Shown here piece by piece: positions 1 to 8,607 of a stretch of 46,862 nucleotides of DNA; position 1 is the stretch's first letter, and each line of letters opens with the position of its first letter. A program made the translations under genes and the position numbers. The notes below the pieces were generated by a model, which saw only the letters and a program-made list of their open reading frames with translations, searched no databases and had not been told where the DNA came from. Source of the DNA: Pseudomonadota bacterium (GTDB lineage: Bacteria; Pseudomonadota; Gammaproteobacteria; Steroidobacterales; Steroidobacteraceae); the NCBI GenBank assembly GCA_021849615.1, contig JAJZSQ010000012.1, positions 1-46,862 of the forward strand, in the 5' to 3' direction.

Positions 1-801
1 CAGCAGACCCGAGGGCAGGTTGAGGAACCACATGATCCGCCAGCCGAACTGGGGCTGCAGGAGTGCGGAGAATCCCGAGGCGGCGAGGTAGCCGCCGAGT
101 GCGCCGATGCCCCCGACGACCACCAGGCTCCAGCCGCGGTGCCGGGTCGGCATGATCTCCGCCAGCAATGCATAGGCGACCGGCAGCAGGCCGCCTGCGG
201 ATGCGCCCATGAGAAAGCACATGAGGACATTCCAGCGGAATGACGGCATGGCGCCGCAGATCGATGTCCCGATGAACATCACGGCGGCGAGCAGGATCGT
301 TGCGCGCCGTCCGTACCGGTCGGCGAGCGTACCCCAGATAAACGAGCCGAGCGTAGCGCCGGTCAAAGCGGCGAACGGCAACACCGCCACGTGCGCCGCG
401 CTCAGACCGTACTCGACACGCATCCCGGGGACCACGAAGCCCAGGGTACTGACTTTCAGAATGTCGACCACGAGAGCGACGGACAGTGCGCCGCCGGCTG
501 CCCAGTGCCACGCGGTGAGCGGCGCGTCCTCGGGCGCCGCAACGCGCAGGTGCAAGGCGGCTGCCTGCGGGTCGGCGTATTTCGGCAACAGACCATAGGC
601 GGCCGCCGCGGCGCCGGCCAGGATGCAGGCCATGCCAATGAGCATCGGCGTTCCCATCGGCATGCCCGCCATGCGGTAGTCCATGGTCCGCGCCATCAGG
701 AAGGCCGGCAGGTGCAGCAGCACGCCGATCACGACCGACAGACTACCCAGCGCGAAGGCCGTCGGACTGCGCCGATCGGCGAACGTGAAGCCAACGCTCA
801 A
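1..801 (-). CDS. MFS transporter, partial (C-terminal part lies beyond the window)
   Basis: A reading frame of 267 codons on the minus strand runs off the left edge. It shows alternating hydrophobic segments and the MFS loop 2-3 motif (G-T-L-A-D-R-Y-G-R-R, read near base 300), followed by E-I-M-P-T-R-H-R-G, typical of sugar/aromatic-acid-type MFS carriers. About 50 residues between the first hydrophobic stretch and the MFS core are polar (K-Y-A-D-P-Q region), so the N-terminal part is longer than usual. I chose the TTG at 799-801: GAGGGAG lies 7-8 bases upstream, there is no ATG or GTG before the in-frame stop at 853-855, and the only other candidate is an ATT. The substrate cannot be told. 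It follows the pyruvate carboxylase gene in the same direction with an 80-base gap, so co-transcription is possible. Confidence 0.8.
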   Translation of the reverse strand, partial: MSVGFTFADRRSPTAFALGSLSVVIGVLLHLPAFLMARTMDYRMAGMPMGTPMLIGMACILAGAAAAAYGLLPKYADPQAAALHLRVAAPEDAPLTAWHWAAGGALSVALVVDILKVSTLGFVVPGMRVEYGLSAAHVAVLPFAALTGATLGSFIWGTLADRYGRRATILLAAVMFIGTSICGAMPSFRWNVLMCFLMGASAGGLLPVAYALLAEIMPTRHRGWSLVVVGGIGALGGYLAASGFSALLQPQFGWRIMWFLNLPSGLL

Positions 802-881
802 TGGAACTCCCTCGGGAATGCCGTGGCCGGATGGCCCGTCGCAATTATATCGTTACACGATGTTTATGCCCCGACAGGCGC

Positions 882-3800
882 TCAGCGCAGCACGACGAGC
901 AGATCCTTCGGATCGACCTGTTGGCCGGGCTTGACGAGAATCTCAGCGACCTCGCCATCGGTCTCGGCCCGAACCTGAGTTTCCATCTTCATCGCCTCGA
1001 GGCTCACCAGCACGTCGCCGCGGGCCACCTTGCGTCCCACGCTCGTCGCGATGGTCGCCACGGTGCCCGGCATCGGCGCGCCCACTTGCTTCACATCGCC
1101 CGGGACGGCCTTGCGCTGCGGCGGCCGCTTCGCGACCTGGCTGCGGTCCGCGACCCGCAGCGTGCGGGGCTGACCGTTCAACTCCATGAACACGGTGCGA
1201 GTGCCGTCCTCGTGGACTTCGCTGCAGGCCACGTACCGCACGAACAACCGTTTGCCGCGCTCCAGATCAACGCTGATCTCCTCGCCCGGCTCCATGCCGT
1301 AGAAGAACACCGAGGTCGGCAAAATACCGACGTCGCCGTAGCGGGCACGCTCCGCGGCGTAGTCGAGCCAGACCTTCGGGTACATCAGGTAGGAGGCGAG
1401 ATCATCGTCGCTGACGGTGCGCGGTGTGGCCGTCTGGATCTTGGCGCGCTCCGCGTCCAGATCGACCGGCGACATCGCGGCGCCCGGCCGTTGCGCAAGC
1501 GGCGCGGCGCCCTTGAGCACCTTTTGCTGCAGCGCGGCGGGGAAGCCCCCGTACGGCTGGCCGAGATCGCCGTGGAAGAAGCTCACCACCGAGTCCGGGA
1601 ACGGCACGTCGACGCTCGGATCGAGCACCTGCTCGCGCGTCAGGCCGCTGGTGACCATCAGCAGCGCCATGTCGCCCACGACTTTCGAGCTCGGCGTGAC
1701 TTTGACGATGTCGCCGAACATCTGGTTGACATCTGCGTACGCCTGGGCGACCTGCGGCCAGTGCGCGCCGTCGATGCCGAGCGCGCGGGCCTGCTCGCGC
1801 AGATTGGTGAACTGCCCGCCGGGCATGCCGTGTACGTACACCTCGGAGGCGCCGGCGCGGATGTCGCTCTCGAACGCACCATACAGCCGCCGCACCTGCT
1901 CCCAGTACGAGGAGAGCATGCGCAGGTTCGCCGGCTCGATCCCCGGGTCGCGCGGGCCATGCCGCAGCGCCTCGACGATCGAGCCGAGGTTCGGCTGCGA
2001 CGTCAGTCCGCTCATCGCATCGATGGCACCGTCGACGGCATCCGCCCCCGCTTCCACTGCGGCCAGCACGCTCGCGGCGGCGATGCCGCTGGTGTCGTGG
2101 GTGTGGAAATGCACCGGCAGGCCGGTCTCTTCCTTCAGCGCTTGGACGAGCGTGAACGCCGCCCGCGGCCGGCACAGTCCCGCCATGTCCTTGATGCCGA
2201 GCACGTGTGCCCCGGCGGCCTTGAGGTCCCGGCCGAGGCGCAGGTAGTAATCGAGCGTGTACTTCTTCTCGTGCGGATCAGTGAGATTGCCGGTGTAGCA
2301 GATCGCGGTCTCGCACAACCGGCCGCTCTCGAGCACCGCGTCGATGGCGACGCGCATGTTCTCGACCCAGTTGAGTGAATCGAAGATGCGGAACACGTCG
2401 ATGCCCCGCTCGGCCGCCCGCTTCACGAAGAAGCGCACCACGTTGTCCGGATAGTTGGTGTAGCCGACCGCGTTGGCCGAGCGCAGCAGCATCTGCAGCA
2501 GCAGATTCGGCATCCGCTCGCGCAGCACCGCGAGGCGCTGCCAGGGATCCTCGCGCAGAAAGCGCATCGCCACGTCGAACGTCGCCCCGCCCCAGCATTC
2601 CACCGAGAACAGCTGCGGCGCCAGGCTCGCGTAGTACGGCGCGATGGCGGCCATGTCGAAGGTGCGCATGCGCGTGGCGAGCAGCGACTGGTGCGCATCG
2701 CGCATCGTCGTGTCGGTGAGCAGCACGCGCTGCTCGGCGAGCATCCAGCGGGCGAACCTCTCCGGCCCGAGCTCATCGAGCTTCTGTTTGGTGCCGGCCG
2801 GGGCCGCTGCGGGCGGGACCGGCGGCAGCTTCGGCTGCTCGATCCGCTCCGGCCGCGGCCGGGCGCGCGTCTCGGCGTTGCCGTTGACGATGGTCTCGGC
2901 GATATGGGTGAGGATGCGGCTCGCGCGGTCGCGCTTGCGCGGCCAATGAAAGAGCTCCGGGGTCTCATCGATGAACTTGGTGGTGTAGGACCCGTCGGCG
3001 AAACGCCGGTGGCTGATCACCTGATCGAGGAAGCGCAGGTTCGTCACCACGCCGCGGATGCGAAACTCCCACAGCGCGCGGTGCATGCGCGCGATCGCCT
3101 CTTCCGGGGTCGAGGCCCAGGCGGTCACTTTCACCAGCAGCGAATCGTACGAGCGGGTGATGATCGCGCCGGTGTAGGCCGTGCCGGCGTCAAGCCGGAT
3201 GCCGAATCCGGCGGGGCTGCGGTAGGCACTGATCTTGCCGTAGTCCGGAATGAAGTTGTTTTCCGGGTCCTCGGTGGTCACCCGGCACTGCAGTGCATGC
3301 GCCTGGATGCGGATGTCCGGCTGCGCCGGCACGCCGCTCTCGCGGGTGCCGAGGCGCGCCCCCTCGGCGATGCGGATCTGCGCCTTGACCAGATCGATGC
3401 CGGTGGCGCACTCGGTCACGGTGTGCTCGACCTGGATGCGCGGATTGACCTCGATGAAGTAGAACTTGCCGCTCTCGGCATCCTGGAGGAACTCCACGGT
3501 GCCGGCGTTGCGGTAGCGGGCGGCGCGGCCGATCGCGAGCGCTGCCTGACAGATCTCCTCGCGCTGCGTGGTGGTGAGAAACATCGCCGGGGCACGCTCG
3601 ACCACCTTCTGATTGCGCCGCTGCACGGTGCAGTCGCGTTCGAACAGGTGCACCAGACCGCCGTGGGCGTCGCCGAGGATCTGCACCTCGACGTGGCGCG
3701 CCCGGCGCACCAGCTTCTCGAGGTACACCTCGTCATTGCCGAACGCGGCCTTCGCTTCCCGTCGCGCGAGCGGCAGGAGCTCCTGAAGCTGTTGGTCGTT

Positions 3801-4328
3801 CTCGATCACGCGCATGCCGCGGCCGCCGCCGCCCCAGCTCGCCTTGAGCATGACCGGATAGCCGATCTGATGCGCCAGGCGCACGCACTCGGGCAGTGCC
3901 TCGGGCAGCGGTGCGGTGGCCGGCATCACCGCGACGCCGGCCTGCTCGGCGAGATTGCGGGCCGAGACCTTGTTGCCGAGCAGGCGCATCGTGTCGGGCT
4001 GTGGGCCGATGAACACGATGTCCTCGCGCGCGCAGCCGGCCGCGAAGTCCGGATTCTCCGAGAGGAAGCCGTACCCCGGATGCACCGCATCGACGCGCGC
4101 CTCGCGAGCGATGCGCAGGATGTCCTCGATGTCCAAGTACGCCTCGATCGGGCCTTTGCCCTGGCCGACCAGGTAGGCCTCATCGGCCTTGGTGCGATGC
4201 AGCGAGAAGCGGTCCTCGCGCGAATAGATCGCCACGGTCCGCAGGCCGAGTTCGTTCGCGGCCCGCATCACGCGGATGGCAATTTCGCCCCGATTGGCGA
4301 TCAGAATGCTGCGAATTCTGTGTGGCAT
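882..4328 (-). CDS. pyc: Pyruvate carboxylase, single-chain
   Basis: The protein makes oxaloacetate from pyruvate, bicarbonate and ATP using biotin (anaplerosis, cytoplasm). About 1148 residues match the usual length of the one-chain enzyme. Order of domains: biotin carboxylase (I-A-N-R-G-E-I-A near the start, glycine-rich S-W-G-G-G-G-R-G-M ATP-grasp loop, E-V-N-P-R-I-Q-V-E-H), carboxyltransferase from about residue 535 (T-D-T-T-M-R-D-A-H-Q-S, metal motif H-T-H-D-T, K-D-M-A-G-L) and a C-terminal biotinyl domain with E-A-M-K-M-E-T, whose Lys is at about 1114. An in-frame GTG at 4340 would add four residues; the ATG at 4328 gives the family's usual start M-P-H-R-I-R-S-I-L-I-A-N-R. It is transcribed divergently from the isoaspartyl peptidase gene with only about 75 bases between them. 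Confidence 0.96.
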   Translation of the reverse strand: MPHRIRSILIANRGEIAIRVMRAANELGLRTVAIYSREDRFSLHRTKADEAYLVGQGKGPIEAYLDIEDILRIAREARVDAVHPGYGFLSENPDFAAGCAREDIVFIGPQPDTMRLLGNKVSARNLAEQAGVAVMPATAPLPEALPECVRLAHQIGYPVMLKASWGGGGRGMRVIENDQQLQELLPLARREAKAAFGNDEVYLEKLVRRARHVEVQILGDAHGGLVHLFERDCTVQRRNQKVVERAPAMFLTTTQREEICQAALAIGRAARYRNAGTVEFLQDAESGKFYFIEVNPRIQVEHTVTECATGIDLVKAQIRIAEGARLGTRESGVPAQPDIRIQAHALQCRVTTEDPENNFIPDYGKISAYRSPAGFGIRLDAGTAYTGAIITRSYDSLLVKVTAWASTPEEAIARMHRALWEFRIRGVVTNLRFLDQVISHRRFADGSYTTKFIDETPELFHWPRKRDRASRILTHIAETIVNGNAETRARPRPERIEQPKLPPVPPAAAPAGTKQKLDELGPERFARWMLAEQRVLLTDTTMRDAHQSLLATRMRTFDMAAIAPYYASLAPQLFSVECWGGATFDVAMRFLREDPWQRLAVLRERMPNLLLQMLLRSANAVGYTNYPDNVVRFFVKRAAERGIDVFRIFDSLNWVENMRVAIDAVLESGRLCETAICYTGNLTDPHEKKYTLDYYLRLGRDLKAAGAHVLGIKDMAGLCRPRAAFTLVQALKEETGLPVHFHTHDTSGIAAASVLAAVEAGADAVDGAIDAMSGLTSQPNLGSIVEALRHGPRDPGIEPANLRMLSSYWEQVRRLYGAFESDIRAGASEVYVHGMPGGQFTNLREQARALGIDGAHWPQVAQAYADVNQMFGDIVKVTPSSKVVGDMALLMVTSGLTREQVLDPSVDVPFPDSVVSFFHGDLGQPYGGFPAALQQKVLKGAAPLAQRPGAAMSPVDLDAERAKIQTATPRTVSDDDLASYLMYPKVWLDYAAERARYGDVGILPTSVFFYGMEPGEEISVDLERGKRLFVRYVACSEVHEDGTRTVFMELNGQPRTLRVADRSQVAKRPPQRKAVPGDVKQVGAPMPGTVATIATSVGRKVARGDVLVSLEAMKMETQVRAETDGEVAEILVKPGQQVDPKDLLVVLR

Positions 4329-4402
4329 GCGCTGGTTCACCGGTAAAATCCATCCCGATCATAACGGCTGCAGGCGCCCCGCGCGCGGAGTACTCGTTCT
4401 AT

Positions 4403-5323
4403 ATGTATGCCATTGCGATTCATGGGGGCGCCGGCGCGCTGCCGGCGCAGGGACTGTCGATCGAGCGGCAGCGGCACTACCACGACGGGCTCGCCGCGGC
4501 GCTCGATTGCGGCTACGCCGTGCTCGAACGAGGCGGCTCGAGCCTTGAGGCCGTAACGGCCGCGGTGCGCACCCTGGAGGATGATCCGTTGTTCAACTCC
4601 GCCCGCGGCGCAGCGCTCACCCGCGAGGGCGGTGCGGAGCTCGACGCGGCGCTGATGGACGGGCACACGCTGCGCGCCGGGGCGGTCGCCACCGTGCGGC
4701 ACGTGAAGAACCCGATCGAGCTGGCGCGGCGCGTGATGGAGAAGTCCCGCCACGTGCTGCTGGTCGGCGCAGGCGCCGAGGAGTTCGCCCTCGAGGAGGG
4801 ATTCGAGCTCGTCCCGAACGCGTACTTCCGCACCGCCGAGCGCCACGCGGAGCTCGAGCACCTGCGCAGCGGGCGCACTGTCTCGGAGTTGATGCCCTCG
4901 CCGCAGGGCACCGTCGGGGCCGTGGCGCGCGACGCGGCCGGTCATCTGGCCGCCGCCACCTCGACCGGCGGCATGGCCAACAAGCGGCCCGGGCGGGTCG
5001 GCGACTCGCCCATCATCGGCGCCGGCACCTATGCGAAGGACGGCGTCTGCGCGGTGTCCGCGACGGGACACGGGGAATACTTCATGCGCCTGGTCGCCGC
5101 CCACCACATCGCCGCATCCGTGGAGTACCGCGGCGTCGGCCTCGCCGAGGCCGTGCGCGAGACGCTGCACGAGCGGCTGCGCGATCTGGGCGGCACCGGC
5201 GGCATCATCGCGGTCGATGGCGAGGGCCGGATCTGCCTCGATTTCACCACCGAGGGGATGTTCCGCGCCGCGCGGGATTCGACTGGGCTGCGGGTGGTGG
5301 CGAGCGGCGCGGCCGAACGCTGA
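4403..5323 (+). CDS. iaaA: Isoaspartyl peptidase / type III (plant-type) L-asparaginase, Ntn hydrolase
   Basis: 306 residues, the normal size for the family. The protein should cleave itself before Thr170 (motif Q-G-T-V-G-A-V-A) to make alpha and beta subunits, with the new N-terminal Thr as nucleophile; it then hydrolyses beta-aspartyl dipeptides and asparagine. The glycine-rich S-T-G-G-M-A-N-K-R-P-G-R and G-D-S-P-I-I-G-A-G-T-Y motifs of the beta subunit follow. The opening M-Y-A-I-A-I-H-G-G-A-G is characteristic and fixes the start at ATG 4403, although the frame is open further upstream. No signal peptide is seen, so it acts in the cytoplasm. It is divergent from pyc and convergent with the next gene. 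Confidence 0.93.
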   Translation: MYAIAIHGGAGALPAQGLSIERQRHYHDGLAAALDCGYAVLERGGSSLEAVTAAVRTLEDDPLFNSARGAALTREGGAELDAALMDGHTLRAGAVATVRHVKNPIELARRVMEKSRHVLLVGAGAEEFALEEGFELVPNAYFRTAERHAELEHLRSGRTVSELMPSPQGTVGAVARDAAGHLAAATSTGGMANKRPGRVGDSPIIGAGTYAKDGVCAVSATGHGEYFMRLVAAHHIAASVEYRGVGLAEAVRETLHERLRDLGGTGGIIAVDGEGRICLDFTTEGMFRAARDSTGLRVVASGAAER

Positions 5324-5348
5324 GCGAGCGCAGCCGGCGCCACCGGCG

Positions 5349-5365
5349 GCGGCCCTTCGGGCCGC
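5349..5365. terminator. Hairpin between convergent genes
   Basis: GCGGCCC-TTC-GGGCCGC forms a perfect 7-bp stem in the 83-base gap between the isoaspartyl peptidase gene and the leftward gene at 5407-6072. There is no T-tract on either side, so it is at best a weak or factor-assisted terminator that could serve both strands. Confidence 0.45.
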
Positions 5366-5406
5366 GGCGCCGGGGGGCTGAGTGACCGTGCGCCCGGGAC
5401 GTGCCC

Positions 5407-6072
5407 TTAGAGCGCGTCGTGCCCGCTGTGGCGCAGCGCGGCCGCGGTTTCCGCAGCGAGCAGCCGCATTCCCTGCAGCCGCGCGCGCTGGTGCGCCGCA
5501 CCGCCCTCGGCGGCGCCCTGCAGCAGCTCGGCCCAGAGTTCCGGGGTGTTCAGCCAGCGCGGGCGCAGCCACGGCCACAGCCGGCTGCCCAGCTGATGAG
5601 CGCCGAGCACGCTGTGCGCCGCGATCCACTCGGCGCACAGCGGGTGCATGCCGAGCACCAGCCGTGCCTGGACGGCGTGCCGGCGGGCGAGCGACCAGGC
5701 GTAGACGAACACCAGTTCCGTGGCCGTGACGGCCCGCGTCACTGTGAACACGCGCTCATAGGCCGCCTCCGGCGGCGGGTCGTTGACCTGACACGCCAGG
5801 TCAAGGTTCTGCCAGCGGTGCGGATCGGCAAAGCCGGCATCGAACAGCAGGTACGGGTGCGCGGCTGCGCGCCGCCGGGCCGGCCCATCGAGCGCGAGCC
5901 ACCCCTCGGCGATCTGCTGCGCCGCGCGGTGCGGGCTGCCCGCCCGCGCCTGCTCGGCGAGTACCTGGAGACAGAACTCATTCAGTTCGGGCAGCGCTTC
6001 GATCACTTCCCGCGGCGGTCCTGCAACCCCTGGACCGCGCCCGTTGCGGGCATCCCCTTCGTGGTCGGACAT
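5407..6072 (-). CDS. Hypothetical protein, 221 residues
   Basis: I do not recognise this protein. It looks largely alpha-helical and is rich in Ala, Leu, Arg and Trp. It contains W-P-W-L-R-P-R-W-L and R-W-Q-N-L-D-L-A-C-Q, with no signal peptide, clear membrane segment or metal cluster. Codon use matches its neighbours. ATG at 6072 is preceded by GGAGG eight bases upstream; a GTG one codon earlier is also possible. It is divergent from the FlhC-like gene at 6265 (192-base gap) and convergent with the isoaspartyl peptidase gene. The even codon bias and the good ribosome site support a real gene; function unknown. Confidence 0.7.
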   Translation of the reverse strand: MSDHEGDARNGRGPGVAGPPREVIEALPELNEFCLQVLAEQARAGSPHRAAQQIAEGWLALDGPARRRAAAHPYLLFDAGFADPHRWQNLDLACQVNDPPPEAAYERVFTVTRAVTATELVFVYAWSLARRHAVQARLVLGMHPLCAEWIAAHSVLGAHQLGSRLWPWLRPRWLNTPELWAELLQGAAEGGAAHQRARLQGMRLLAAETAAALRHSGHDAL

Positions 6073-6264
6073 CACGCATCCTCCGTGTGACCTTCGTGTG
6101 ACCCTCGTCGCCGCACCGATGGTAGCGCCGCGGCGGCCGGGTACACCCCCGCATTTGCATTAAATTTCACAATTTCGCGCCATTGCGCCCGGCCGGCAAA
6201 GGTCGACAATGGCGTCTCTGGGGGGAATGCGCGCCACGGTTCGACCGGGAAGGAAGGAAGCGCC

Positions 6265-6830
6265 ATGCGTATCGTCGAGGATCGCTACGAGGGGGAGCTC
6301 GAGAACTTCCATCTGGCGCTGCGCTTCGTGCGCTACGAGGCCCGCACGCGCACCATCCGCATCTTCACCGACTCACCGACCACCGCATCCGCAAGCTCTG
6401 GCAGCGCTATTGCGGTGGTGCGCGCGAACTGCCGCGCCATCGTGGCAAATCGCCGCAGCAGGCCGGATTTTTCACCCGCACGGCGCGGGTGCGCCTGGAG
6501 GCCTCGCTGCTCGCCGCGGCGTACTGCGCCTGCGGCCTGGTCCGCGAGGAGCCGGCCGTACGGCGCACCCGACCCGCAGCCGCGGGGCTGCGGGTCGGAA
6601 CACTGCTCTGCGACGTCTACGATTACTATTGCACCCTCGTGCCGGAGCCGGCGATCTCGTTCGAGCACGCCGTGTTTCTCGCCGAATGCCTGCGCGCCGG
6701 TGAGCCGCTGACGGTGCGCCGCTGCGCCAAATGCCACGGCCTGATGGTCCTCGAGCGCTTTCCGATTCGCCGCCGCTGGTGCGATCATTGTCTTCCCCCC
6801 AAAGGAGCCCGCAGCGCGCGCGGCGCCTGA
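6265..6830 (+). pseudogene. FlhC-like transcriptional regulator, frameshifted by one missing base near 6370
   Basis: The first 35 codons (from ATG 6265, R-I-V-E-D-R-Y-E-G-E-L) are in one frame. From 6372 the match continues in another frame with L-T-D-H-R-I-R-K-L-W and ends with the zinc site R-C-A-K-C-H-G ... W-C-D-H-C-L-P-P, as in FlhC (four Cys). Adding one base after G6370 would give T-G-L-T-D-H-R, the usual FlhC-type helix-turn-helix entry, so a GG was probably shortened to G. The joined protein would be about 188 residues, close to FlhC (about 192). FlhC normally works with FlhD to activate flagellar operons; no flhD and no flagellar gene is in the window. Either a true recent knock-out or a sequencing/assembly error. 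AAGGAAGG precedes the ATG, so the start looks good. Confidence 0.72.
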
Positions 6831-6848
6831 ACGCATCGCAGCTTCGCC

Positions 6849-7748
6849 ATGAATCCCGTTCGCCCGAATTTCTTCGCCGGCACCTATATCGACCGTCGCA
6901 CCGAGGTGCGCGAGGAGGCCGACTGGCTCGAGCGTGCGCTCGCCGATCCGCACTGCCAGTTCCTGCTCGCGCGCGGCACGCGTCAGCTGGTACGCAGCGC
7001 GCCGCAGCCGCACGTCGCCTTCGTGTCCGGCCGCCACCCGGCGGTGGCGGCGGCCGAGCCGGAGCGCTTCGTGCTGCTCGGCTGGTACCGCGAGCGCCGC
7101 TGCGTGCTACTGTCGCTCGCGCCGGAATGGCCGGACGCCGACTTGCCCGAGGGCAGCACGTTCGAGGAACTGCGCCCGCTTTCCCCGCAGCTGGAGGCCG
7201 ACGAGGCGGGCCTGCTCGCCTACGCCCGCGCGCTCGCGCTCTGGCGGGCCCGGCGGCGCTATTGCGGCGTCTGTGGCGGGCCGACCCTGCCGGCCCGCGC
7301 CGGCCACAGCCTGGTCTGCGCCGACCCGGCCTGCGCCGAGGAATACTTTCCGCGCATCGATCCGGCGATCATCGTGCTCGTGACCGAGGGCGAGCAGGCA
7401 CTGCTCGGGCGGCAGGCCAGTTGGCCGACGGGCCGCTACTCCACCATCGCCGGCTTCGTCGAGCCGGGCGAGAGTCTCGAGGACGCCGTGCGACGCGAAG
7501 TGATGGAGGAAACCGGCATCCACGTGCTCGGCTGCCGGTACGATTCCTCTCAGCCCTGGCCGTTTCCCGCCTCGCTGATGCTCGGCTTCCAGGCGCTCGG
7601 GGCTCCGGGCACGGTGCGCGTCGGGCGGGAACTCGAGGATGCGCGCTGGTTCTCCCGTGCCGAGGTGCGCAGCGGGACGATCACGTTGCCACCGTCGCAC
7701 TCGATTTCCCGGCGGCTGATCGAGGCCTGGCTCGGAGCGCCGCTCTAG
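6849..7748 (+). CDS. nudC: NAD(+)/NADH diphosphatase, Nudix family
   Basis: 299 residues. The protein hydrolyses NADH or NAD to NMN(H) and AMP and, in E. coli, removes NAD caps from RNA. The sequence shows an N-terminal variable region, a zinc ribbon (Cys 139, 142, 157, 162), the Nudix box at about residues 202-224 (G-F-V-E-P-G-E-S ... R-E-V-M-E-E-T-G-I), and the NudC signature S-Q-P-W-P-F-P at 234-240 just after it. That last motif separates NudC from other Nudix enzymes. It starts 18 bases after the broken FlhC-like gene and its TAG stop overlaps the next gene's GTG start. Confidence 0.95.
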   Translation: MNPVRPNFFAGTYIDRRTEVREEADWLERALADPHCQFLLARGTRQLVRSAPQPHVAFVSGRHPAVAAAEPERFVLLGWYRERRCVLLSLAPEWPDADLPEGSTFEELRPLSPQLEADEAGLLAYARALALWRARRRYCGVCGGPTLPARAGHSLVCADPACAEEYFPRIDPAIIVLVTEGEQALLGRQASWPTGRYSTIAGFVEPGESLEDAVRREVMEETGIHVLGCRYDSSQPWPFPASLMLGFQALGAPGTVRVGRELEDARWFSRAEVRSGTITLPPSHSISRRLIEAWLGAPL

Positions 7749-8518
7749 TGTGCCTGCTGGTCCTGGCCTGGGACGTGCATCCTCGGTATCGGCTGATCGT
7801 CGCGGCCAACCGCGACGAGTACCACGACCGGCCCGCCGCGGCGCTCGCGCCATGGACCGATGCGAGCCACCTGCTCGCCGGCCGGGACCTGCGCGCCGGC
7901 GGCACCTGGCTCGGCGTCGATCGGCGCCGCCGCTTCGGGGTGCTGACCAACTACCGCGAACAGCCGGGCGCTGCGCCCGGGGCGCCCTCGCGCGGGGCGC
8001 TGATTCCAGGGTACCTGCTCGAGGCGCACAGTCCCGCGGACTACCTGCGCGCGCTCGCGCCGCAGGCGGACCGCTACGGCGGGTTCAACCTGCTGCTCGC
8101 TGATGGAGACTCCCTCTGGTACGCCTCGAACCGCACCGCGCCGTTCGAGCGGCGCCTGGCGCCGGGCGTCTACGGGCTCTCGAATCACCGCCTCGATACG
8201 CCCTGGCCGAAACTCACCCGGGTGCGGCGCGCGTTCGAGCAGTGGCTGGCCGGCGCGACGCCGGACGATGCGCCGGCCGGTCTGCTGGCACTGCTCGATG
8301 ACCGCCGCCCGGCGGGCCTGTGCGATTACCCGAGCGGCTCGCGCGAGCGCGCGCTGGCCGCGCCGTTCGTCGAGCATCCGCAATTCGGGACGCGCTGCTC
8401 CACGGTGCTGCTGCTCGAGGCGGACGGAGCGCTCTGGATGCGCGAGCGCGCCTTCGACCGGCAGGGCCGGCCCGCCGCCGAACGCGATTACCGCCTGGGT
8501 GCGCAGGAGTGGTGCTGA
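7748..8518 (+). CDS. NRDE family protein (TANGO2-like)
   Basis: 256 residues. The family is named for the motif Asn-Arg-Asp-Glu, seen here in A-A-N-R-D-E-Y-H. A Cys directly after the start Met is typical and decides the start: GTG at 7748 gives M-C-L-L-V-L-A-W and overlaps the TAG of nudC (TAGTG). Further family features are G-G-T-W-L-G-V, L-T-N-Y-R-E, Y-G-L-S-N-H and the near-terminal C-S-T-V-L-L. The biochemical role is not settled; links to haem and lipid handling are known from eukaryotic TANGO2. The Cys2 resembles an Ntn-type nucleophile after Met removal, which is inference. Translational coupling with nudC is likely. Confidence 0.88.
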   Translation: MCLLVLAWDVHPRYRLIVAANRDEYHDRPAAALAPWTDASHLLAGRDLRAGGTWLGVDRRRRFGVLTNYREQPGAAPGAPSRGALIPGYLLEAHSPADYLRALAPQADRYGGFNLLLADGDSLWYASNRTAPFERRLAPGVYGLSNHRLDTPWPKLTRVRRAFEQWLAGATPDDAPAGLLALLDDRRPAGLCDYPSGSRERALAAPFVEHPQFGTRCSTVLLLEADGALWMRERAFDRQGRPAAERDYRLGAQEWC

Positions 8519-8540
8519 GCGCGGCAGGGAACGGCGCGCC

Positions 8541-8568
8541 GTGAAACGCTGTCAGCTCAGACTACAAT
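8541..8568 (+). promoter_or_regulatory. Possible sigma-70 promoter for tamA-tamB
   Basis: GTGAAA (8541-8546), a 16-base spacer, then TACAAT (8563-8568, five of six consensus bases). Transcription would begin near 8575, about 30 bases before the tamA ATG. The -10 is good and the -35 is weak. Confidence 0.45.
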
Positions 8569-8607
8569 GATGCGTTTATGGCATGCCGGTCGGAGTCTCA
8601 ACGCTAG

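Noticed and set aside
801-2378. Long open frame of 525 codons on the plus strand
   Set aside because: It lies antisense to pyc, is Arg/His/Ala-rich, and matches no family; a shadow of GC-rich coding sequence. The same holds for other long antisense frames at 2691-4346, 10532-12388, 21292-23379 and 33624-35288.
6072-6266. Minus-strand frame of 64 codons just upstream of the hypothetical gene at 5407-6072
   Set aside because: It covers the divergent control region, has no ribosome site, and shows no family features.
6361-6380. Programmed frameshift in the FlhC-like gene
   Set aside because: No slippery heptamer or following structure is seen; a lost base explains it better.
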